This document shows, piece after piece, positions 48,901-58,394 of a stretch of 64,000 nucleotides of DNA (positions are counted from its first letter, which is position 1; every line of letters starts with the position of its first letter). Source of the DNA: Branchiostoma lanceolatum (lineage: Eukaryota; Chordata; Leptocardii; Amphioxiformes; Branchiostomatidae); contig NC_089723.1 in the NCBI RefSeq assembly GCF_035083965.1, positions 35,328,193 to 35,392,192 of the forward strand, written 5' to 3'. Made by a program: the position numbers and the translations under genes. A model generated the notes under the pieces. The model saw only the letters and a program-made list of their open reading frames with translations. It made no database searches and was not told the DNA's origin.

Positions 48901-51900
48901 TGTTCTACCAACCCGATGAAATTATTTTCGGATGTTTTAGTCGATATCTGTTGACAGAGGCTCTTTTCCAGTTCGTCGGGGGAGAACCTGTCTCTAGCAC
49001 TCCAATACGAATTAAAGTAATATAAAACAACAATGTAAAAAAAACAAGCAAAAACGTCGGGCGTGTGTAGATTTTGTCTCAGCTGCAGTCATCTGTTTTA
49101 GTCGATATCTGTTGACAGAGGCTCTTTTCCAGTTCCTCGGGGGGAACCTGTCTCTAGCACTCCAGTACACGTTTGGTCTGGAAGACCAGACGGCCGTGCT
49201 GTTGCCAGTCGCAACTGTAAGTATGATATTCTTCGAACACAATCATTTTATTTCTATTTTTATTGAACCTTTTAAATGAAATTATCACATAGCCAGGTGG
49301 CGTCGACCAATCAGAAGCCTCCATTGCCCATGTGTTATGACGCCATAACACACCCGTGATCATCAATCCTCCCATTATGTAGAGGGGGAGGTTATCTTTT
49401 TGTTATCATTCGTATAATGTTTATTTGTTCCCAAAAATGTTTACTATCTTAGAATAAATCAAATCTTTTGTAAGCAAGTCAAATCTAAACGGGCGGAACT
49501 GCAAGTGGAGCCGCCCACAGCATTGTCAGAAGGACACCCAGCAGGGAGGAATGATGATAATAGATCCTAGATTTGAAAAAAAGATTTGGCATGCCAATAT
49601 TGCAATGTTATCAAATATTATCTGTAGAAATGTTGGTTTTCAAAATGAAATCTTTCATCTTCTGTTCAAAAAGGACATATGTAAATTCTGAAATGCATTT
49701 TTAATAGTATAAGGGATCTATGCGTCATACAGGAATTGTCTACTCTTATATGGGTCAGTTTGGATAGGCTATATGACAATAACGTTTATGACCCACCTCT
49801 TCCTTGGTGTATATGGTGTCATAACGCCTGGCCATGTGCTATAACCACCTCATAAAACCACCTCGTTCACTTCGATCACTCCGTGGTTTTATTCGGTGGT
49901 TATAGCACATGGCCAGGCGTTATGCCACCATATATACCTCGGGGCGGGTCATTAACCCTTAAATAACAAATTCAGTGAGGGGACCACCCAGTAGTAATAA
50001 CAGAAATTCAAAAATCAGCTTAGAATAACAGAAGTCTCAAGTATAACCAAATGATAACAACACAACTTCAAATATAATGTAAAAGAAATTTGTGGTGGAA
50101 TTATGTTAGTAGATGTTATATGTAGATGTCTATTGTCAGGGCATTTCCCTGTCAAGTGTTATGCTCCCATAACTATGTACCCTGGTCGAAGTATTATAGT
50201 AGATGTTACATACAATGTATACATACAACGTCTTATCCCAACGCTTTAGGCCCTCAACGCACTGTCGATCTTCCCCTGCTATTGGCTGCTGAAGAGGTTT
50301 GGGAGGAAAAGGTTTCTGATTGGCTGCCAGATTGTGAGTTTAAACATCTTGTACTCAGATAGGTCCAACCATTACTGAAACAACATGTTTACAATAATAA
50401 ATACCTCCATTTTTGCATTCGTACTTAAACATTTGAACTTTGCGTTTTTGTGTATGTTTGTTTCAATCACGTGGCAACAAAATGTAACAGAATTGTTGTT
50501 AATGCATGAGTTATGTTCTTTGGTAGTACGTGGTGGTAGCTATTTTGCAATCGGGCATTATTTTGTTGTGTCTTCTTTAATTATGTTTAGCCATAAGTAT
50601 GGCTCAACATATTGTTTTCTCTCATGTTTCTTCTCCTGTCAAATCTTCAAATCGATTCATCTCTGTCATTTTTTGACCAAATGACCTGAAATTTGGTACA
50701 GAGGTAATGTAGGCAAAAACCAATGTACGTTCTTTTCCTTTTTTTGATATTGACCTTGAAAGTGATTTTATTGAGGTTTTTAGGCTATTTTTAGCATATC
50801 TTGGCCTCCTGCGCCCTTGTATTTCAACCGAATGACCTGAAATTTGCTGTATATGTGGCTTGAACAAATATTTAAAGGACTACATTCCCATTTTTGGCAT
50901 ACATATATTCAAAACGATTTATTTTGGGCTTTCTTGACAATATTTGCCACTTCTGTCACTTTCAATACTACATATGACCTACAGGTCATTGACCCCGAGT
51001 GCCTTGCACCTGGCCAAGCTTGAAGTTTGCTTACGAGGAGGAAAGACCGGACATAAACATTTAACGTGATTATCGGGAAAACACCATGTTCCCTTAAACT
51101 CAGTGGTTAAATTGCAGTTTAGGAAATTTTATAACAGAAAACAAGTTAAATCAATGATTTTGTGAATGTTTATTCTAGCATTAGTTATTCCAGATATTTT
51201 CAAACTCCAAATTCTTCAACACAACACGGGAGATCGTTTCTCCTCAGACTGGCGCGACACTCCTGTCAAAATTGATTGATGATCTCTCTCTGCTGCCGAC
51301 TTCATACATGATCAAAGGCGGGTGGTAGGCGGTGCCTTCCTACATGTCCTACGTACGGGCGTATGGATCGTAGAATTCGGCAAAAAAGGAATGATTAGGC
51401 CAGTAGAGTCAGTCCCCGGTAAGGTCAATGATTCGCCCCTTTGCGCTAGCTTGTAACGTTAAATGAATGTACCCTCTGGTGGCCAAACTTCACTGACAAA
51501 CTTTCTCCCTATTATCATCATGAGCTTGCGTTAGTCTGGTACTAGTGACTATTATGTGCCGGGAATGTTTATCTATCGCACGCCTTGGAAGGAAGTTCAA
51601 CCATGATAAATGGTCGGCCGTTGCGAAAATTTGGAATCCCATGCTGTTGATTTTTGTGATTGAATCTGTAAGAAAATATATTTTCATGTCGTTCATGTTT
51701 TTGGGACGGACGCCGGGACGGGGTGAATTTTTTCTATCATTTTCGTCCCGTTAGTAATGCAAATCGAATCGTGTTGCACAAGAGGCAAAACACTAAAAAC
51801 GTGGGTCTTGTGGAGTGTTTTGGAGCGGGAAAATGCCGGATATTAGCGGTGCCGAACAGTGTACATCGTCGCGCGCGGGTGACGCTCCGTCAAAACAAAT

Positions 51901-54900
51901 CCGCTGGTGGTCTAGCGCGGCCACCGAAAATAGGCAGAAACACACAGGAGGACTTAGCACCTTCGTTTATGAGGGCAATTGTGAAAATCTTTTGTTACAA
52001 ATTGTTCGAACATTGAAACATTTGGATAGATGGTTTGAAACTGTTCTAAATAAAGAGATTTTTGTGTAGTTACGTTCGAAATGTTTCCAACGTATGTGAA
52101 ATGAGTTCAAACATGTTATAAGTTTCAATTCTAATTGTTTGAACACTTTAGAACTGTTGTGACTTAGACATTCTTTTAATCAAAATAGTTCAAACATATT
52201 ACAAATATTATATTAAAACCCTCTCGGTGACTTTGAATTGACCCAAATATGTTGTTTTTGGTCATTTCCTTCGTCTCCTGTCAAATCTTCATATGTATAC
52301 TATGGAAAACTTCATTCTTCCCTGGGGCTGATCTTTTTTAATTCAATTTTGAACTGGGTTGATTATGCGCAAGAGTGTAATTTTCAGCGGATATTTTTCG
52401 ACTGGTTTACATGGAAATGGCACGGAATATCCCATTCTTGCAAGGGGAGGATTCTTTAATTATTTCTTTCAATTTTGAGCTGGAATGATTATGAAAAAGT
52501 CCATTCTTTAGCAGAAGTGTTAATCAATTAGTGGATATGGTTGTGGACTGGTCCATATTGTGTTGAGGTGCTACTGGAAGACTCAGTTTTGGACTGGGGT
52601 GATTCATTTTTTTAGTGCAAGTATTTTAGAATGGTCCATTGTTATTTGGGGAGAGTCCATTTTTTGCATGGCGAGGAGTATGGCTAAACATGCTGTATTT
52701 GCTCGCAAATGTTGCCTTTCTAGTTTTGTATTTGCTTTCTCTCGACAGGCAAGCTATCACTGCAGATTATTTATGTCTTTTCAGATATTCTTTCTGCCGT
52801 TGTGTGTTGTCCTCATGAGCATCACGCCATCTATGATGGGGTCGGCCTTATTTCCGACAGTGTTCGTAACATTCGTATGGGGGGGAACATCGATTCAAGC
52901 CGGGACCTTGACTGGCATGTAAGTGATTCTTTCATGAGCATATTTTCCCACCAGTATGCTCAATCCGATGGATAACAAAGTTCTTTGAAAACAACCAATG
53001 CCTTGATACCAAGCCGATGTTTCGACGTGACTGAGTTCAGGACTGTAGTAGATTTTCTGATCCATGCACACAGCATCCTTAATCCAACGAGTGCATCTAT
53101 TGTCCTTTGTCTCTCAACCTCGCTCTAACTGAGTCTATCAGTATTACACATTTGTATAATGTATTGCTCATTTGTTGTGTGCAAAGATGTTTGCTAGTGA
53201 CACTGTTGGCAGGACAGATGCACTAAGAATCTGTTTCCCCAACATTTTGCCTTTGTGTATCCATTCTCTAAATGCTCTCTTCGTGCACATCTATTGTGGA
53301 AAAATGAGCTGATCTAAAATTTAAAAGAAAATGATGTTTTCCCCTAAAGGGTGATGGCTACTGATGTGATCGACGCCTTTAAGCTGAAGACGGGAGAAGC
53401 CATGGAGACGGTGTTCTACTCCGCCATTCTGCTGGTCGGGGCCATCACGAGTGCCATTGCGCAGGCGCTATCCAATCTACTCCTCGAGTAAGTACTGATA
53501 CTAGAGTAGAGCGCTATTAAGTGTGTTTTCTTTTTTCAGTTCAATTCAATCCAATCCAATCCCTAGATTTTCATTTTAAAAAAAGATGAAAAGCGGCTTT
53601 AAGAAACTAAAATCAGATCATATATTAAGGAATTCTCGTCACATCAAAAACATGCATTGTTAGACATCAGGCCCTGGTCAGACATGTGGGTACCTGACTT
53701 TCGCTCCTAGCCTCTGATGACATCCAAGCAGAATGCCTTGTTTGGTGCAGACCACTTTTAAATACTAGTAGACAACCTTCCTGACCAGCTCTCAACCACA
53801 GATGACCTTGCTCAGGACTAACTCCCAACCATGGTCTGGAGGCCATGGTTAGCTACAAGTATGTGGGACAGGGGCTTTAGGTCGCCTGCAATGAACCTCA
53901 AACATTTCAGCAGGTATCTCACTAGACTGCGGCACGTTGGCAACCTCACTGCATCCTAAGTTTGATTTATGTTATCCTTGACTTTACAATGGGAATAGCA
54001 TGTAAAACGTACAACTTGTACAAGTATGACTAAATTCAAAACTATAACAACACACACAGAGCGTAAAAAGATTTGTACATTATCGATGAAATTCGTTGAG
54101 CGCTCTGTGAAATTGCTTGCAGTGAGGTCGGCCACGTGCCGCAACCTCAGTGAGATACTCGCTTTACCTGATGATATCGGCCGTTTCTTAACAGGGCTGC
54201 TAACTACAACGCTAACGACTGCGTGCAGCCGAGCTTGGTGAGTCAGTACCTGAGGTACCTGGTGACCATCATACCCGGGGGCTGCTACATCGTGGTCATC
54301 ATCGTCATGTTGATCTACCCAATCACTGAGGAGACACGCAAAAACACGAAGAACGGTCTCGACTTCTTGTGAGTTAAACCTTTGGACTTTAATTACATAA
54401 AAGAATAAAGCTTTTAGACACATACGATGGAGCTAATTGAAGCACTTTGCTTACACAGTCAAACCTGCACAGGTGACCACCTCTACATAAGGACCACCTG
54501 GACATTGATATACAGTCAAACCTATAGTATTGACAACCTCTACATAAAGAACCACTTGGCCAATGTTACTACGTTACTACTAACTTTTTTATGGTCCCTT
54601 AGATAATATTTTGCCATTGACCCTGGCATTAAGAATCCTGTCTTTAGTGACCACCTGTCCACATAGACCAGATCTTATTGGTTTTCTTGAGCAGTTTTGA
54701 CTGTATATCAACAATCTTCAAGTAAACAATCGATTGTTTATATCCTACGTCTGTACAAGTTACTGCTCTCCAAGCAGAGGTTAGTGGAGAAGATCGTGAG
54801 CTTTTTATCCTCTGTCCCGTTTTTCATCGGCCATCTCCACTAGTGGAGTGCCAGAGGATAAAAAGGTCACGATCTTCTCCACTAACCTCTGCTTGGAGAG

Positions 54901-55011
54901 TACACATTACGACACATTTCTAATTCTCGTAAATTTATTGCCTCTTGCAGAAAGTCCATTCAAGAGGATGTTCCTATTCTCCAGGACGAGTCGGTCCAGT
55001 ACATTACTTAG
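42931..55011 (+). CDS. MFSD2-like major facilitator transporter, 13 exons
   Basis: Membrane carrier of the MFSD2 (GPH/MelB-like) family, which in vertebrates moves lysophosphatidylcholine (MFSD2A) or sphingosine-1-phosphate (MFSD2B). Exons: 42931-43059, 43495-43616, 44169-44298, 45204-45282, 46184-46347, 46981-47071, 47661-47785, 49133-49216, 50250-50333, 52785-52918, 53350-53487, 54195-54368, 54951-55011. All introns are GT-AG, phases agree, and the 1,515-nt sum gives 504 residues (human MFSD2A is about 540). Family landmarks: FPLVG after helix 2, KPW at the 2-3 loop, an extracellular loop with NGT sequons (exon 5), LLKRFGRKR in the middle, DVIDAF in exon 11, YPITEE after the last helix. Odd: helix 2 has RVLWALAFPLVG where relatives have two Asp, and helix 11 lacks the usual Lys. 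Substrate is therefore unknown. Exon 5's acceptor has a weak pyrimidine tract and is the least certain junction. Confidence 0.88.
44346..44470. repeat. 22-bp minisatellite in intron 3 of the MFSD2-like gene
   Basis: Five units, the first one shortened, of the type gcgcgacacaccgtcttttc + ct. It begins about 47 bp after the exon 3 donor. Third-position drift between units is visible. It creates long spurious frames on both strands. Confidence 0.9.
44548..44755. mobile_element. 'AAGCGGGTATCTCACTG' foldback family, one-ended copy
   Basis: The left end 'taaagcgggtttctcactgc' with 'gacctcgctgcaaccgagcg' is recognisable; the interior is in reverse orientation relative to other copies ('ttataaagtcaagggtaacg', 'caaatccagttt'). 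The right terminal repeat is missing. It lies in intron 3. Confidence 0.65.
44930..45130. mobile_element. Foldback, 'GTGAGTTGTGCATTAACAT' family (copy 1)
   Basis: Left 'gtgtgcgtgagttgtgcatt' then 'aacattttttt' and 'ttaagtaaggtttgtgggg'; right 'aaaacatgttgatacgcaac' then 'tcacgcgggcttg'. A second copy sits at 55880-56085. Located in intron 3 of the MFSD2-like gene, 74 bp before exon 4. Confidence 0.6.
45337..45505. mobile_element. 'AGTTACTCAAGCAACTGG' foldback (intron 4)
   Basis: The left arm 'ggttactcaagcaactggat' through 'aaaattttgaaacagtc' is mirrored by 'acaattttatccagttgctt' + 'gagtaac' ending at 45460. The adjoining 'ggcgtatcgtattacctgga' + 'tgtctaaccttcatc' matches the flank of the copies at 5249 and 32338. 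Confidence 0.75.
46392..46650 (+). repeat. 'GTGTGT...CATAACTCAAGAA' dispersed repeat (intron 5)
   Basis: Starts 'aaaagaatggaggtattgtt', runs through a (TG)n tract, 'gtcagcataacttaagaacc', 'ggatggattgcgatgaaatt', 'tttttgggcccctgg' and 'gtactgcagcagaacttcc'. The copy at 58395-58690 is closely similar. Confidence 0.75.
47901..48031. mobile_element. Foldback with TCTCCAAGCA ends (copy B, intron 7)
   Basis: Long inverted arms: 'ggttgcaaagaccgtatcca' + 'actggcaaaa' against the exact complement at about 47980-48010. The outer ends are taatctccaagca / tgcttggagatta. A 25-30-bp loop separates the arms. Confidence 0.9.
48361..48382. repeat. 22-bp perfect palindrome
   Basis: aaggaggttatataacctcc followed by tt, self-complementary without a loop. 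It may be a fused pair of transposon ends. Intron 7. Confidence 0.85.
48565..49175. repeat. Tandem duplication copying the start of exon 8
   Basis: A unit of about 160 bp, including the exon 8 acceptor and roughly the first 40 coding bases, is present twice. The real exon starts at 49133. The extra copy starts at 48972 ('ttcgtcggggga...') with the same 'gaggctcttttccag' acceptor, but carries an inserted base and ends in 'aattaaag'. A third partial unit (48565-48649) shares 'gtcttagctgcagtcatctg'. The first unit is split by a foldback at 48650-48898. Confidence 0.8.
48650..48898. mobile_element. 249-bp foldback inside the duplicated intron 7 unit
   Basis: Arms of about 104 bp: left 'ggatattggaattctctttt' ... 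'acacaaccggtcacttctta' ... 'gtgtctgtcaggcaccttct'; the right arm mirrors these with about ten mismatches. The words 'ctgacagacaccgaaacgtc' also echo a fragment near 44785-44815. It interrupts one unit of the 160-bp tandem duplication, so it is probably younger than the duplication. Confidence 0.85.
49277..49985 (+). mobile_element. ~0.7-kb repeat with hairpin (intron 8), direct copy
   Basis: Begins 'ttatcacatagccaggtggc', includes the short hairpin 'tgttatgacgccataaca' at about 49332-49349, 'tagtataagggatctatgcg', and ends near 'cattaacccttaaat'. The reverse complement of the same sequence, with internal differences, is at 63240-63932. The 49802-49941 foldback sits in this copy but not in the other. 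Confidence 0.75.
49802..49941. mobile_element. Foldback with ~58-bp arms
   Basis: Arms 'ataacgcctggccatgtgct' + 'ataaccacct' against 'ggtggttatagcacatggcc' + 'aggcgttat', with a 22-base loop and about seven mismatches. It lies inside the 49277-49985 repeat. Confidence 0.9.
50334..52784 (+). other. Intron 9 of the MFSD2-like gene, repetitive
   Basis: Contains a ~150-bp internal duplication ('aatgacctgaaatttg' at about 50680 and 50830) and a word shared by 50628 and 52268 ('tctcctgtcaaatcttca'). About 51800-52070 is GC-richer with an open frame of 84 codons that I do not recognise; it may be an old retroelement piece. No extra transporter exon is needed, since exons 9 and 10 join in phase. Confidence 0.45.
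53911..54163. mobile_element. 'AAGCGGGTATCTCACTG' foldback next to a splice acceptor
   Basis: Terminal inverted repeats of about 45 bp ('ggtatctcactagactgcgg' and 'cacgttggcaacctcactgc' on the left, complemented on the right), with the family interior 'ttatccttgactttacaatg' and 'attcgttgagcgctctgtg'. The right end stops about 32 bp before exon 12, so the branch-point region is at or inside the element edge. Confidence 0.8.
54455..54711. mobile_element. MITE-like element with ACAGTCAAACC ends (intron 12)
   Basis: The left end 'tacagtcaaacctgcacagg' and right end 'cagttttgactgtatat' are inverted. Between them are 'gaccacctctacataaggac' blocks repeated about three times. No coding frame. Confidence 0.65.
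54766..54900. mobile_element. Foldback with CTCTCCAAGCAG ends (copy C, intron 12)
   Basis: Arms of about 49 bp: 'ctctccaagcagaggttagt' + 'ggagaagatcgtgagctttt' against the complement ending at 54900, with very few mismatches. It ends 50 bp before the last transporter exon. Confidence 0.9.
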
Positions 55012-55879
55012 GCACTATGCTCTGTCAAAGGAATAACCAACATCGTAAAATGGGGGTTCTGTGTTTGAGGAGGTGCCTCAAGCATGTTTAGGGGGAAGGG
55101 CTAGCAATGCCTCCCTGTCAAAATATACCCTGCCACAGAAACGGTAAGGAAATAGGTGCCACAAGGTAAACAACAACAACAACTTGATTGTTATAAGAGG
55201 AGATTACTAGCATCTTCCAATCAAAGCTGTTAGTAAACAGTGCTTAAAAGAACTTTAATTGACATTTTGCTCAGAATAAGTCAGATATAATGTCATCACA
55301 AGCATACTGTGTAACACCCACCTACCGTTACAGTAAAACCCCCTCTCTACTAAACTATGATTGCTCAAGACAACCATACATCAACCAAAATTTGATATAA
55401 TCAACCCTTTATTTCATATTTGGTAAATATAATGCAATATGTAAAGGTATGACTTAAAAGACAATACAACACACAATACATTTTAAAAATTTTGTTCTTT
55501 ATGTATGAAAATCTTTGATCGGCCTTTATTGGAAAGAGGATGTAGCTGATACTGCTGTCAAGAAGACAGGGTAAGAAAAATATGTTGACACAGGTACATC
55601 AGTTTTGTGTAATTTATAGATGTTAAACTGCATGCTTTAACAGTCATGCATTATGGCCATGCATTTGTACTTCTACACATACAAGATTCTGTATTGCTCA
55701 GGGTCTAAGGTTAGATATATCTACTTCAATTGTCTTAATACCTCATCAATGGAATAAAAAAGCAAAGACAACAATTTGTATGGTCTAAAAACCACCTGAA
55801 TAAGTGTCATTATTATACAGTACATAGCAGGTTTAATTTTGTAATATTGCACAATGTCAATGCATATGTACATGCATAT
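55012..55879. other. Convergent 3' region of the MFSD2-like gene and ALKBH2
   Basis: Holds a SINE fragment at 55045-55170. Candidate polyadenylation hexamers are AATAAA on the plus strand near 55753 and AATAAA on the minus strand near 55525 and 55406. None can be confirmed. The region is otherwise AT-rich. Confidence 0.4.
55045..55170 (+). mobile_element. SINE tail fragment (plus strand)
   Basis: 'tctgtgtttgaggaggtgcc', 'gggggaagggctagcaatgc' and 'ataccctgccacagaaacgg' match the tail of the 24640-24905 SINE read on its own strand. The tRNA-like head is absent. Confidence 0.65.
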
Positions 55880-56085
55880 CTTGTGTGAGCAAGTCTGCAT
55901 GAGTTCCATGTTGACATTTTTTCCTTAGGTAAAGTTTGTGGCCAAGGAAGTTGTTATTTCTGTTCAGTAACCAGGCTGCACAACAGTGGGTCAAAGTGAA
56001 AAACAATTTCTTCCCGCAAACTATACCTAAAGCAAAAAAAAAGTTGATACAAAACTCACACAGACTTGAGTATATACACCCGTGT
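55880..56085. mobile_element. Foldback, 'GTGAGTTGTGCATTAACAT' family (copy 2)
   Basis: Left 'gcatgagttccatgttgaca' ... 'ttaggtaaagtttgtggcc', right 'gcaaactatacctaaagc' ... 'aaaaaaagttgatacaaaac' 'tcacacagacttg'. It ends 26 bp from the ALKBH2 stop codon, so the ALKBH2 3' UTR must run through it. Confidence 0.65.
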
Positions 56086-56110
56086 GAAGCCCCACTAAGA
56101 AAGGCAACGG

Positions 56111-58040
56111 TCACTTAGAGGTGACCATGCTCCTGAAGGTCATGTTGATCCTGACCCCGAGTGCCTTCTTCCTGACGGGGAGGGAGTGGTACCAGTAGCG
56201 GTTGGTCGGGTAGTTCATCAGCAGGAGACTCCCGTGCTCCAGCTCCAGTTTGACGGGATCAATCGCACGCTTGGCATTCTTTCCCCGCGCGTCGCAGTGT
56301 TTGAAGATGAAGTCTCGCTTCTGTCCGAGTGAGAGGGACGCGATGGGAGCCTCCCGTACCAGGTCTTTCTCGTCATCGCGGTGTTCCCCCATGTGGTCGT
56401 TACCGTCTTTGTATCTAAAAACAATCAACAGAAGCTCAAGAAGAGTTTACTAAGTACTCTATTACAGAATTATTTCGACCGCAAACTTAAAATACCACAA
56501 AAAATTCCTTTCGCTCACACTCACACTTTCTCTCCTATCAAAGAAGTCCCCGTGACTTGAACTTAGAGTAGCATTCTTTAAATGCATTTAATTTCGTGGT
56601 AGGGCGAAAATGGAGTGTACACTGTGTGCTTTTTTTTGTTCATGGTTGAAACAAAGGTAAAGCAGGCATAAAACAGAACAAGTGGTTTTAAGTTTGCACT
56701 GATCAGGTTATTGCAAAAACTGTGAACATTAAACCACCAAGGAAAATTCCAACAGTTGCAGAATATGTAGCATTACTGGTACCTAGAGCGAGAACTGTGG
56801 CAGATTTCTCACAGAAATCTAAGCCATCCTTCAGAGTTTTAATTCTCACCTGTTGACGAGAACAAAGTTGAACTTGTGTCCGGTGACTTCCTGTATCTTG
56901 TCCCTGATGTCCTCCATGAGAGGCGTCCACGGGCGGGCGGGTACCTCCACCCCCGAGAACCGGTAGGACAGTCCGGGGTCACCGAAGGCCACCTGCTTCC
57001 TGGGGATGTTGTGGAACTGTCCAAATATCTGCAGAGGGGTGTCAGATAGATTTTTTGTTGTTGTTGCTTACTTGCATTTACAACCACTTTTACCACAACA
57101 CATATTCTGTTGCCATTTAGGCCACAGAAAGTATAATGGATGACATCCACACGTTGTTTTCGTCCAGATGATCTTGAAGAAAAAAATACAGAAATTTTGT
57201 TTTCGTCCAGCGATTTGTAGACATGACAATACTAGTAGTATGGTTATGTTAGCCTTGGGTGTAACTATGTTTTGTCACTTCAATTGTTGTTACAACATTT
57301 ATGGTCTTTATAAAGTTATCGTGAAAATTTCTTCCCATCTTGTAACTTTTTTTTCACTCTTGCAAAGAATACATTTGGGCTGGAAATTGGAGTCTGCAAT
57401 GTCATCCCTAAATGTACTTGCTTTGGCCTCATCATATAGTAGGAAAATGAATCCCACCAGCACATGGTAATGTTTTGTTTACATAACATAATAACATGAC
57501 CTCTGACCTCACCTGGATGGGCAATGTCCTACAAGGCTTTGTCTAGTAATAAAATACATATATAATTTATTGTTATAATGGCATATTATCTTTATGAAAA
57601 TGTGTTCCTTGACCCCCTGCCCTTGACCCAGTATATGTAACGTTAACCTTAGATGTAGGGTCTCTTTTAATGGTTCTAAAAACATTGGGTATAAACAACC
57701 TCCTTGGTATAAACGAAACCCTGACCTGTACTTTCGCCAAGTCGCCTGTGTTGTAGACTAGTTCCTCCTCACACGACTTGAGCAGGGTCCGGGCGGCATT
57801 TGGGCTGTACAACACCGTGTAGTCGCAGTTAAAATTCTCTCCGCGTAGCTTTCTCCACTTCAAGTCGACTTTGGTGGCGGTTGTCCCTGACTGTTTTTGA
57901 AATTTTGGAGTGCCCCCCTCCCCACTCGGTCTCCTTTTTCGCGGCGAGTTTCGAATACGATTCGAGTGACCCTGTAGGTCGTCAACATTGCAGTTCATAG
58001 ACGTCTTCGTTGATCCTTTTCTTATCACAAACCTTTCCAT
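56111..58040 (-). CDS. ALKBH2: ALKBH2, DNA oxidative demethylase, 3 exons
   Basis: Fe(II)/2-oxoglutarate dioxygenase that reverses 1-methyladenine and 3-methylcytosine in double-stranded DNA in the nucleus. Minus-strand exons 58040-57726, 57028-56850 and 56414-56111 (stop at 56113-56111) join in phase to 265 residues; the human protein has 261. Iron ligands His176, Asp178 (EHRDDE) and His241 (WYHSLP), and 2-oxoglutarate-binding Arg253 and Arg259 in RINMTFR, all sit at a constant +5 offset from the human residues. Phe107 corresponds to the human base-flipping finger Phe102. Residues 3-7 (RFVIR) match the APIM pattern used by human ALKBH2 to bind PCNA. The start is the ATG at 58040; the codon two positions upstream is TTG. 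The exon 1 donor is a weak GTCAGG, but the junction falls exactly where the human exon ends. Tail to tail with the MFSD2-like gene. Confidence 0.96.
56578..56740. repeat. Dispersed 'CGCGGT' repeat, copy 4 (ALKBH2 intron 2)
   Basis: 'taaatgcatttaatttcgtg' 'gtagggcgaaaatggagtgt' and 'gtggttttaagtttgcac' follow the family order, closest to the 19258 copy. It is CpG-depleted compared with the other copies. Confidence 0.6.
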
Positions 58041-58190
58041 CTTCAACAGAGTCCGATAAAGTGTCGTTGTGACTACAAACTCATTGCTGCCAAAAACGTA
58101 CCACTAACAGCCGTGCAGACCAACGCGCGCTTGCTGGTTACCGTACAAAAGCGCCCCGCAACGCGATAAGATAAAACTGCAGAGTTTGGA
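58041..58190. promoter_or_regulatory. Candidate ALKBH2 promoter (CpG-rich)
   Basis: A 100-bp patch upstream of the ALKBH2 start ('gaccaacgcgcgcttgctgg', 'gcgccccgcaacgcgataag') has several CpGs in AT-rich surroundings. No TATA box is evident, as expected for a housekeeping repair gene. Whether it also serves the head-to-head ACOT/BAAT gene 2.7 kb away is unknown. Confidence 0.35.
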
Positions 58191-58394
58191 ATTTTAAATA
58201 CTGTGATGTAACGTTACAATGTTTTACAATAAGTCTCGGTGATGAGTCTGATGACATGAAACGTTTACGTCATAATCTCTCATGAACAATTTACTTTTAA
58301 CGATATAACGTTACATTTCCATAATATGTAACGTTGATAGAGATTTTCTTTAACGTAGACGTCGCAATGCCCGGCATCCAATGGATGACCATTA

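Noticed and set aside
51815..52069. 84-codon frame in intron 9 of the transporter as an alternative exon
   Set aside because: Exons 9 and 10 already join in phase and match the family without a gap; the peptide has no transmembrane character.
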